Notes under the pieces: generated by a model
Told to the model about the DNA's origin: nothing
Database searches by the model: none
What the model saw: only the letters and a program-made list of their open reading frames with translations
Made by a program: the position numbers and the translations under genes
Shown: one piece after another, positions 8,801 to 16,164 of the stretch
Numbering within the stretch: the stretch's first letter is position 1
Layout of the letters: every line of letters begins with the position of its first letter
Source: Saccoglossus kowalevskii
Taxonomy: Eukaryota > Hemichordata > Enteropneusta > Harrimaniidae
Length of the DNA: 22,951 nt
Assembly: GCF_000003605.2 (NCBI RefSeq)
Contig: NW_003123429.1
Coordinates: forward strand, 65,276 to 88,226
Direction of reading: 5' to 3'

Positions 8801-8999
8801 GGAGCAGACTCAGTATTGCCTCTCGCTCAACCGAAACTGCTCCTTGTCAAGAGGGCAGTCTGGACTTGCAGGATGTCGCATATAGCAACTTTCTGTGCAA
8901 AACGGTCCAACTTCCCAGGGATCGTGGTTCGTTGCTTAGCACTCAGCCGGGTGAGCTGACGATTTAACCAAGGAGACCTATTTTACAAAGTTGATGGGT

Positions 9000-9404
9000 T
9001 TAAGTTCTGCCGCAGCGCCTGATGCACTTAAAGGCTCTGGTGCCGGTCAAATGACCATGCAACATGGCCTTCCCGATCCGCATAACCCGCCTTAAAAAAG
9101 GCACGAGTATCGGGATCGGGGCAGGGAGCCTGTGAAGAAGGCTGTGGCACCGCATGGGACCCATTGACGGTTTCCGTAGCCCGATGGGGTATAATCCCCC
9201 CAATGGGAGACATGGGACAAGACCGACCCAATCCAGGATCAGTCTTCTCGTCCTTGTCTCCCAAAGGGTACCAGTCACCCCCTCCATCGCCCTCTGAGCC
9301 CCTTCCACAACCTGGGTCACACGAGGTGCCCAGGGGAGTTGGCCAATAGGCATGGACTCCATGTCAGCAGAGGTGGGATCACCCCCGGCCCCACACAAAA
9401 ACAA
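9000..9404 (-). pseudogene. Possible gag-like frame of the DIRS-like element
   Basis: A 134-codon frame beginning MFLCGAGGDP lies where gag should be, upstream of the reverse transcriptase. A second minus frame (9264-9028) overlaps it and looks equally protein-like, so the true gag may be split between them by a frameshift. Neither shows a CCHC zinc knuckle. A third minus-strand frame continues below 9000 to a stop at about 8830 (LTRLSAKQRTTIPGKLDRFA). The label rests on position and composition only. Confidence 0.3.
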
Positions 9405-9550
9405 AGTCTTGCACCAAATTCTGCCCAGTTCACAAGCTGCGTCCGTATAATGGTTGGCTTGGTAGCCTGGTCAGCCCGAGCCTGAGGGTGGTGTGGGGAA
9501 TTCGGAAGAGGACGCGTAAGGTGATCCGTTCCAGGGAGAGGACCCCCTTC

Positions 9551-9649
9551 TATAAAAGAAGTGGACGCTCCCTTTCCTATTTAGGGTTCTGCCCAGCCTG
9601 ATTTGAGTGCCGGTCGCTAATTAATATTCATGAGCTAATTAATATTCAT
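9551..9649. promoter_or_regulatory. TATA box and 18-bp tandem duplication near the retroelement end
   Basis: TATAAAAG lies at 9551-9558 on the plus strand. GCTAATTAATATTCAT occurs at 9616-9631 and again at 9634-9649, an 18-bp period. The segment separates the DIRS-like block from the retropepsin-like block. It may be part of a terminal repeat carrying a promoter. The direction is uncertain because the TATA box points away from the element's genes. Confidence 0.35.
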
Positions 9650-10251
9650 TCAGACTGCGTGGTACCAATGAAGTCTCGGTGGATTGAACCGGTTCAGTCC
9701 TTAAGGGCCGTACTGAATTCACCACGGTACTCTGTGTCGATGTCAGCACCCTAGTGGGATTATGCTGTTTACTGACATCGATAACCATTGTGACTGGCAA
9801 CTCCGATTTGCCAGCAAAAGCAGTGGAACGGTGTTTGCCCACCTCGGTAACATTGAACGGGGAAACGTAACTCCACATTGAGAGAAAATCCCGGCACTGG
9901 TGTTTCCAAGTTATCGACCGACATCCCCATCACCTCCAAGAATGGTTTCAAAGGTCTTGTCTCAATCATCAATCCCGCTACATACAGCAGGTACTCCACC
10001 GTGACAACTCTTGATTTTTCACAGTCCACGATAGAAGGCAACCCCACCTCAAGGGGATACCACGAACGCGAATGCCACAGATCGCAAATTCCATTGAGGC
10101 AAAATCCTGTGTCCCATTTGCGACTATAACAATATGACAACACATGTTTGGCTCTCAAAATTGCAGCTCTAAGTGGCAAGATGAACGAATCTAATGTGCC
10201 GAATTTAGTCGGCACGATCTTAGCATTTTTAATGATTAAAGCATGATGCAC
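9639..10251 (-). pseudogene. Retropepsin-like region of a Gypsy-type retrotransposon, frameshifted
   Basis: A 160-codon frame (10251-9769) contains SIVDCEK at the place of a retropepsin active site. The usual Asp-Thr/Ser-Gly is degraded to Asp-Cys-Glu. It is followed by SRVVTVEYLL, then RPLKPFLEVMG and PGFSLNVELRFP. That order matches the beta-strand spacing of Gypsy-type aspartic proteases, where the later block is usually LEVxGAxG...PxxGYxE. Near 9855 the match seems to move to an overlapping frame (9878-9639), which gives ELPVTMVIDV and ends at the 18-bp tandem repeat. No reverse transcriptase of the same element follows; the DIRS-like block does. I rate this as plausible, not proven. Confidence 0.4.
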
Positions 10252-10962
10252 TCGAAGAAAAGATATGAAAAGTGATAGTGAAAATTCACCACGCCAAAAA
10301 TAGGAATCAAGGCGAATATAAACTGGGCTGTTGATTCAACAAAAAAACAGGTAAAAAAATAGGGCCCCTAATAAGGAAAGCCTTTCCCGTAATGACGTTG
10401 ATTGTCAGAGTCGATCACCACTAGATTTCTAGAGAGGCTCAGTCAGAAAACTGTAATCTGCATCTTTTTTGTCCGATAAATCCTGCAGAAGCAAAATTAC
10501 ATAACCATTTGGCAGTGGAACAAAATAAGAATTAAGGAACTGGCAGGCTTCTGGTGCGTGATCGCCCTGTGGGTGACCCCTTAGGCGAGGCCTTTTTTCT
10601 AGAGAATGCTACCCTATGGTGTTTCTTTTGCACCGGGTATATTCTCTAGTAGTTCCGTTTGGGGGCTGTAATCTGTAATTAAGCCTAACGAGTAATAAAT
10701 GAAATTTATTATTTCCACAGATTTTCTGGTAGGTCATGTACAATGAAAGTTCCATGTACAATAAAAAACAATTTTTACACTTTATGATATATTTTGTGTT
10801 TAAAAATCATATTGGAAATTCAATGAGGAAAATGCTTTATACAAAATATAAGATCTTTGTACAAATCATCGACGAATAAAACAGCTGTTTACATTTTAAA
10901 CCTTGCCCATGTCTACAAAAAGAGAATAAAAACAATGTATTACAGCCTACAAAAATAACCCC
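10252..10962. other. No gene recognised; contains a structured hairpin
   Basis: The segment between the retropepsin-like block and the minisatellite is moderately AT-rich. It has no recognisable frame. The only structure I see is the hairpin at 10599-10649 and a smaller stem just before it (TCGCC 10562-10566 with GGCGA 10584-10588). Confidence 0.35.
10599..10649. repeat. Multi-tier hairpin, 9+4+4 bp stems
   Basis: CTAGAGAAT (10599-10607) pairs with ATTCTCTAG (10641-10649). ACCC (10611-10614) pairs with GGGT (10635-10638). GGTG (10618-10621) pairs with CACC (10631-10634). Internal loops are small (GCT/AT, and a TAT bulge) and the apical loop is 9 bases. Pairing is continuous enough to suggest a folded RNA or a cruciform transposon terminus. 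No tRNA, snRNA or microRNA identity is evident. Confidence 0.6.
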
Positions 10963-11305
10963 TCTGTACCATACACAAGATTTACCGTACTCTGTACCAT
11001 ACACAAGATTTACCGTACTCTGTACCATACACAAGATTTACCGTACTCTGTACCATACACAAGATTTACCGTACTCTGTACCATACACAAGATTTACCGT
11101 ACTCTGTACCATACACAAGATTTACCGTACTCTGTACCATACACAAGATTTACCGTACTCTGTACCATACACAAGATTTACCGTACTCTGTACCATACAC
11201 AAGATTTACCGTACTCTGTACCATACACAAGATTTACCGTACTCTGTACCATACACAAGATTTACCGTACTCTGTACCATACACAAGATTTACCGTACTC
11301 TGTAC
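10963..11305 (+). repeat. 28-bp minisatellite, 12 identical copies plus 7 bases
   Basis: The unit begins TCTGTACCATACACAAGA and ends TTTACCGTAC. Twelve copies run without any visible substitution from 10963 to 11298, then a partial copy (TCTGTAC) to 11305. Each unit contains GTAC twice. Complete identity among copies points to recent expansion or to homogenisation by unequal exchange. As 28 is not a multiple of three, the array does not encode a repeating peptide. Confidence 0.97.
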
Positions 11306-11469
11306 TGTACAAACGAATAGGGAAATATCGTACACGACTTACTCTAAATTACAACATACTACGCATCCTAGATACAAACTTGCACTGCAACAGAAAATAC
11401 AAAGATGTTACTTGTCTGAGGATATTCTTAGGATACCGATTTCATTGCACGAGTATGTAGCATTGTAGC

Positions 11470-11572
11470 ATCGGGTGTGCGGGCGGGCGGGCGGGCGGGC
11501 GGGCGGATAGACAAACATACCCCAAATTAATAGTCTCCTATTTCAGACTTTGTCCAAAACTGGGACTAAAAA
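11470..11572 (+). repeat. Family A 3' end with (GGGC)n expansion
   Basis: GGGC repeats occupy 11481-11506, at the same place relative to the terminal hairpin as the ACGG patch in the copy at 1-280. The hairpin then follows in degraded form (AGTCTCC near 11532, GGGACT at 11562-11567), then AAAAAC. The upstream monomers are not recognisable here. The G-runs fit a G-quadruplex. The copy ends directly against a LINE ORF2 fragment, so it may have inserted into that LINE or been cut off by rearrangement. Confidence 0.6.
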
Positions 11573-11573
11573 C

Positions 11574-11940
11574 ATTGAACTTCGCAAATCCTTAAAGTTT
11601 AGACTTTGCAACCACTGTTCGAAAATTGAAACAGGCCAGCATATGAGAATGAATATTAAAGACAGAATCTGCAATATGTGCGACAATGACCATGTTGAAG
11701 ATGAACAACATTTTGCCTTGAATTGTACTCATTACAATGAAATAAGGCTAAAACTTTACATTGTAGATGTAGCTAATAATTGTATAGCAAATTTTGACAA
11801 ACTTTCATATTATAATCAATTAATGTAAATTTCTTTAGCAAAATATTTAAACAAGCCATGCATGGCACAGTCCTCATTAGTTATCAAATTTAAGATATAT
11901 AGTTTTGTTTATAGTAATATAGTTGGAACATAAACATGTC
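11574..11940 (+). pseudogene. LINE ORF2 C-terminal zinc-finger fragment
   Basis: The frame reads RLCNHCSKIETGQHMR, then RICNMCDND, VEDEQHFALNC and YNEIRLKL. This is the cysteine/histidine motif (C-x2-C ... H-x4-C) found after the reverse transcriptase domain in many CR1/L2/Jockey-type LINEs. It continues FDKLSYYNQLM to a stop at 11826-11828. Past that stop the same frame resumes SLAKYLNK, the usual tail of these proteins, so the stop is a mutation and not the natural end. Upstream endonuclease and reverse transcriptase domains are missing; family A sequence abuts instead. The ATG at 11550 is not a natural start. Confidence 0.7.
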
Positions 11941-12034
11941 AGAAGTAAGGATCTAGAAGATGATGCTTCCATGATGATTTTTTAACATTAAAACGATTGA
12001 CATTTTGTATCTGATCGTACTTGTCTATATAAAG

Positions 12035-12436
12035 AAATATTGCTCTGGAACAGCATTAATTAAAACAAAATGGCCACCAGTTGGCTATTTTGAATACATC
12101 TATTTTTCTATAACCTGATTAGACGAATATTTTAAATTTGAACATAATCAGTCAAAGCATATCAGAGATATGGGTCTAGAAGCACATTCATTAAAACAAA
12201 ATGGCTGCCAGTCAGGAACTCTTAATCTTTGAAGAATGTACCAAGTTTGAACAAAATCCATCCATAAACGCCAAGATCCAGTTCTGAAATGCCAGAAAAG
12301 CTTGATTTTTGATAAATTTTTAGAACAAAAATGGCTGCCATTTGGAATCAGATGGTCAAACCAATATATCTATGTCACGATGTATACCGGTAATGAATAT
12401 ATAAAATTTGAACCTAATCAGTTAAAGCATGGCAGA
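12035..12436 (+). repeat. Family A copy, three ~130-bp monomers
   Basis: Monomers begin with AAAACAAAATGGC-type sequence at about 12063, 12194 and 12320, a spacing of about 130 bp. They share words with 14482-14620, such as GCATTAATTAAAACAAAATG and TTTGAACAAAATCCATCC. The first monomer carries the palindrome AAAATGGCC...GGCTATTTT. There is no terminal hairpin; the copy stops at about 12436 where a LINE 5' end starts. Confidence 0.7.
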
Positions 12437-13130
12437 GAGGGGGTGTCGAGAGGGTGAGGTGAATGGCGGACGTGTTGGTAAAAACAACAAAATCTGCTGT
12501 GTTATGTCATGAAGTACTCAGACTGTGGCAGTAATAGGAATGTTCGATTGAGCCAGGATTCCTACCTGTGACGAGTTAGTGAGATAATGTCTAATTTAAA
12601 ATCCTTATGCCAGAAAGTTGATAAAATTGATGAATTGCAAAAAGCTGTAGAATTTATGGGAAAATTATTTGAAGAAACAATTTATTAACCAAGCAACTTG
12701 AATAAGCTCAGAGAACCTTAATCAACACGCAAAAAGAGCTCCGCAACCTACAACAATATTCCAGACGTAACAATCTTGAGATTCATGGAATTCCTGAACA
12801 ACAACAAGAAAATACTGATGTCATTGTTGCGTCAGTTGCTAAAACTACTGGAGTGGATATATCTGAGCACGACATAGATACATTAGTTACCGCTTGCCAT
12901 CAACAGAAAAATCATCACAACCCTTCTTCTATAAAGTTTTTACATAGGACTGTCAGAAACAAGATATACAATGCAAGAAACACATAAAAAATAAATCCAC
13001 CAAAGACCTGAAAATTGACAATAAGATGAACACCTGAAACTTTATAAATGAAAACCAAAGGCAAATGAAAAGAAAAGGTTATGCAAATGGAAATTTATTT
13101 AGACAGTTAAGGGGACTACAATGTAGGTCA
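12437..13130 (+). pseudogene. LINE 5' end with broken ORF1
   Basis: A short GC-richer leader holds a YY1-like AATGGCGGA (12462-12470). ORF1 starts at ATG 12587 with a helical, charged N-terminus (KVDKIDELQKAVEF) and hits a stop after 33 codons. After frame changes, the segment 12706-12984 is open for 93 codons and includes ELRNLQQYSRRNNLEIHGIP, then GVDIS, DIDTL, SIKFLHRTVRNKIYNAR. This is the RNA-binding ORF1 domain (Transposase_22/RRM-like) found in many invertebrate LINEs. Later frames keep KSTKDLKID and GYANGNLF. ORF1 proteins coat the LINE RNA and act as chaperones in the cytoplasmic particle. Several stops and shifts show the copy is dead. Confidence 0.75.
12462..12470 (+). promoter_or_regulatory. 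YY1-like site in the LINE 5' leader
   Basis: AATGGCGGA lies ~25 bases from the apparent 5' end of the LINE and 117 bases before the ORF1 ATG. A YY1 site near the 5' end is known to position transcription starts in mammalian L1. Its presence here suggests a similar arrangement, by analogy only. Confidence 0.35.
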
Positions 13131-13283
13131 GTCAGTGTCTAGCGGTAATTTGTCAATTCATGTTGCTCAACTTATAGTTTCACGATACAATTTTAAATTT
13201 GCTGCAGTCAAACACTGGAATTCACCTCAAAAATATCAACAGAAACAAATTTGAATATGAAATGAAACATTTGCTTTGTTAAA
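13131..13283 (+). pseudogene. Possible LINE ORF2 C-terminal tail
   Basis: Right after the ORF1 remnant, a frame from 13138 reads LSIHVAQLIVSRYNFKFAAV and then KHWNSPQK. After a one-step frame change in an A-rich run it reads NINRNKFEYEMKHLLC to a stop at 13280-13282. The pattern of hydrophobic-x-W-N-x-x-P, a short spacer, F-x-x-x-x-K and a Leu-rich end is the usual C-terminus of CR1/L2-type ORF2 proteins. If right, almost all of ORF2 has been deleted between ORF1 and this tail. Confidence 0.4.
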
Positions 13284-14457
13284 TTCCTTGAATACTTCCA
13301 CTTCTCTGCATATTTTTCTTTTCTGTTGCATATAAATTTATAGTACCAGTAGTTTGTTTATAATAATATTACTGTATTTGTCTTCAATTATGCGCCACTT
13401 TGTTACACTTTCATTTAGTGGTGGAGCTTATTTGTGGTTAAATTTGGGCAACTTTGTTTCAAATGGCACTTATTTCAAGCACTTCAAGTTCCAGTACTGG
13501 TAACTGTGTTTCATCAAGCCATTGTTCTTGCTCCATTCTTGGCAATATTTTACATTACAGTCTGACACTTAGTCACTGTAGCATTTATTTTAAATACTAA
13601 GTAAATGACCTGTTTTCAGACAGTCTAGAAAGTTATACAAAAATTATCATCCTTTAGAAAACATTCACATTTTGCCCTATGATCAACAGAAAAATAAAAC
13701 AAACACAAATGCATCGCTTAGTAGTACATGATCACGATAGCCAAATCTGGTCATGCTGCATTCCACAGTTACGATTATTACTCCGTAGTAATTATAATAA
13801 AGTACAAAAAATAAAATGCAAGTAAAATTCAACTTAATTTCATCGTAAGCGAATGATTCCGGTCGTATGTAAACATTTGATGCGATACGATATCCGCCAT
13901 GCTTCCTGTGTCGAAGTTGATCTGAAACATGTTCTTTGACCTGATACATGTAGGTCAAGTCGTTAATCATCCAATCAAAATGCTGGATGATGCCAACGTG
14001 ACCGATTTCTTAAAAATTGTTAGAAACAAAACCTAATTTCTCGCACAAAAGCCCATCGTACAGTAACAGTGAGAGTAACTGTAACAGTAACTGTGATCGC
14101 GTCTCCGCCGACTGCAATTTGCGATCATTACGTGGCAAAATTTCAACTCTGTCTGGCGCTTAATTGGGGTGTAAAATACAATATTTTCGTGGCACTGGTG
14201 CCTAATTGAAGACAAATACGGTATACATAATATTTTTATCTTTATATCTAAATCTTATAGATTACTGTTCGTTATGTAAATAGTAATTTTTCTTTCCTTT
14301 ACCAGTCAATTTCTACTTGGCAGTCTGGGCCATGGACTGGAATAGTCCATAAGGCTATTTCCATGGTCCACACCAGAATTATTACCATTAAGTTCAGTAA
14401 ATATGGTCATTTTGGTGAAATAAATAATATAAAATAATAAATAAATAAATAGATAGA
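13284..14457. other. No gene established; CpG-bearing patch with ATGGCGG
   Basis: AT-rich DNA with a less AT-rich patch at about 13850-14160. On the minus strand this patch has CAGGAAGCATGGCGG (ETS-like GGAAG next to an ATGGCGG start) opening a 23-codon frame near 13902. A different 95-codon minus frame (13683-13970) overlaps it. The patch may be a promoter, but no donor or protein family supports it. Imperfect repeats of AACTGT lie at about 14060-14100, and an imperfect hairpin with CCATGG arms at about 14328-14370. Confidence 0.25.
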
Positions 14458-14815
14458 TGTGGCACTAGAACTGCATTAATTAAAACAAAATGACCGCCAG
14501 TCGGCCATTTTAAATCCAATCTGAAAAATAAAATGATGTGCAACAAGGTCCCATAATGTCCAACGTATATACAAAGATTGAACAAAATCCATCCATAAAT
14601 GCTTGATTTTGATGATTTTTTAGCAACCATTCGACCATCTTGAATCAGATTGTGAAACAAATTGATGTGAATACATGTATGTATAATATTATGTATGATG
14701 CATACATGTGAAGTTTGATTGTCCAGGCATGTCTAAAATGGACATATGAACGCACAAGGGTCAATCCATAAGTCCTCGTTTTCGAACTGCATCCGAAACA
14801 ATGACTAAAAACTGT
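14458..14815 (+). repeat. Family A copy with two monomers and degraded terminal hairpin
   Basis: It begins with GCACTAGAACTGCATTAATT, matching the start of the copy at 12035. One monomer starts at 14482 with AAAATGACC...GGCCATTTT, a near-perfect palindrome. A second begins near 14590 and matches 1-250 closely. The terminal hairpin is present but mutated (AGTCCTC near 14771 to ATGACT near 14805) and is followed by AAAAAC. The ACGG-rich patch of the first copy is lost. Confidence 0.7.
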
Positions 14816-15048
14816 TTTAATATAATTAAACACATTACTTGTATACAAATTATTATCACTTTTTTTTCAACGAATTTCAATAATGTGCATTTGTAGTTTC
14901 AATACTATTTTAGTTTCAATATCTTTGAATTATGATTTTTTTTTCATGTAGTTATTTTTCCTTTACTAATATCTGTTTTGAAACCCTTTTCATCACCTTC
15001 AAGGAATGTTATGTGTTTATAAATAAATAAATATTGTTGAAAACTAAA
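14816..15048 (+). repeat. LINE-like AT-rich 3' end
   Basis: A T-rich stretch ends in TTATAAATAAATAAATATTG, a simple-repeat tail like that of retroposed elements. No coding remains. It sits between a family A copy and the putative solo LTR. The assignment is by composition and tail only. Confidence 0.25.
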
Positions 15049-15469
15049 TGTCGCCACCACAGGAATAACTAGGGGAAGGGAAGGTTCAAATCTTCTCAGT
15101 CACTGAAGTGAAAACTGAAACGAACACGTCATGAAAACTAGAACTCAATCTCGTTTATTCTTCAACAACAACAAAATACAGATGTTAACTCGTAAACAAC
15201 TGAAAAGCAACTGCTCAAAACAAGTGCAAAAACATACAATGTTGCCATAGATCGCGCCAAGTAACAATTTGTAGGGCGGGAGGCGTTCTCATTGCCCGAC
15301 TACGAATATGGTGTTTACTCAGACGTTCAAAACAAATATTGGCCAAATTAAAACTGGGTGTGCTAGTTTCTCATAGCATTACATGCAAAAAATGAACTAC
15401 GAAAAAAACATGGTTATGAATAAAGATCAATAATTCAAATGAATCTCCCCACAAACTTCGAGAATCACA
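15049..15469 (-). mobile_element. Putative solo LTR of a Gypsy-like retrotransposon
   Basis: Read on the minus strand, the segment starts TGTGATTC and ends GGTGGCGACA, with the TG...CA ends normal for LTRs. AATAAA lies at 15159-15154, followed by about 105 bases to the end, consistent with an R-U5 arrangement. The plus-strand flanks are CTAAA (15044-15048) and CTAAA (15471-15475), a 5-bp target duplication with one extra base at one edge. No primer-binding site or internal region follows, so it would be a solo LTR left by recombination between two LTRs. Confidence 0.5.
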
Positions 15470-15639
15470 TCTAAAATCTAAATTGTGATTACATACCACC
15501 AATTCATTGATTGAAATTACTAAATTACATTTTATTGCTGTCAACTAATAGAACTATTTCTAAGGATGCAATAAATTCATTATTAAATTAGTAATTAATT
15601 TATTTTTTCTTTTATTTTACTTAAATTTTATCTCTTTTG

Positions 15640-15738
15640 TATTGTATGTTTTTTGTATTTCTTTGTATTTATGTTCTTTACCATACAAAAACCCTCTGAA
15701 GGTTTTTAGTAGTGTAATAAAGTTATTATTATTATTAA
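15640..15738 (+). repeat. LINE-like 3' end with ATT-repeat tail
   Basis: T-rich sequence containing a small hairpin (AAAACCCTC/GAAGGTTTTT region, 15688-15709) and ending in AATAAAGTTATTATTATTA, the same end as at 418-439. CR1/L2-type LINEs often end this way. The tail is the insertion site of the MITE that follows. Confidence 0.45.
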
Positions 15739-16164
15739 GGCCAGACTTTTTTTATTCCTTGTTTCTCGGGTTTTTATAAGACAATTTTTTCAAGGAGGGT
15801 GGAACAAAAATAAAATTAATTCTTTTTTTTCATTAGATTTGTGTGATTCTCAAAGAATTGTAAGTGAGATCATTGATCGGAGAAAAGAAATGAAATAAAA
15901 TTTTATTCCATGTATAACCTTGTTTCTCATCTGCGCGAGACTTTGGTACTTTGATCATGCTACTCTCACGAAAATGCAACTTGGATTTGTTATGTGGCAG
16001 GCAGGGAAAAAATGAAGATAAAAATAATATTTTTTAGCAATTTTTTGTGCTTACAAGTAGGCGGGTGCGAGAAATTACGCTGAAATAAAATTTAATTTTT
16101 ATTTTATTTTCGGCTTCTGTTCATTCGGCGGGTTTGCGAAACAAGGGATAATAAAAGTCTGGCC
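15739..16164. mobile_element. 426-bp MITE with GGCCAGAC TIRs
   Basis: The left end begins GGCCAGACTTTTTTTATTCC and continues TTGTTTCTCGGG. The right end, read on the other strand, begins GGCCAGACTTTTATTATCCC and continues TTGTTTCGC. The TIRs span about 30-37 bp with a few mismatches. Flanks TATTATTAA (15730-15738) and TAATATTAA (16165-16173) match at 8 of 9 positions, a possible 8-9 bp target duplication, though both are low-complexity. Inside, further TTTCTCGCACCCGCC-like words near the right end repeat part of the TIR as subterminal motifs. No coding frame is present. The superfamily is uncertain (hAT- or Merlin-like by duplication length). Confidence 0.75.

Larger units (their letters stand above)
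7430..9650 (-). mobile_element. Decayed DIRS/Ngaro-type (tyrosine recombinase) retrotransposon
   Basis: This block is clearly GC-richer than its flanks. Read on the minus strand it carries, in the order usual for DIRS-like elements, a possible gag-like frame (9404-9000), reverse transcriptase (8800-8278), RNase H (about 8280-8100) and a tyrosine recombinase (8095-7489). All parts are interrupted by stops, frameshifts and deletions, so the copy is dead. The family replicates by reverse transcription but integrates with a tyrosine recombinase instead of a DDE integrase, leaving no target duplication. Terminal repeats were not identified with confidence: a TATA-bearing segment at about 9430-9650 may be one end. 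DIRS1-like and Ngaro-like groups cannot be separated from what remains. Confidence 0.75.

Noticed and set aside
8589-8801. 70-codon plus-strand frame
   Set aside because: It is the antisense shadow of the reverse transcriptase remnant.
9878-10129. 83-codon plus-strand frame
   Set aside because: Antisense to the retropepsin-like frame; no recognisable motif of its own.
10837-11034. 65-codon minus-strand frame covering the start of the minisatellite
   Set aside because: The repetitive part of the product is produced by the 28-bp array changing frame, not by a gene.
10963-11305. CRISPR array, given the 28-bp identical repeats
   Set aside because: There are no spacers: units are joined head to tail. 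The context is eukaryotic.
13683-13970. 95-codon minus-strand frame
   Set aside because: The product is low-complexity hydrophobic in its C-terminal half and a shorter ATGGCGG frame overlaps it; there is not enough support to call a gene.
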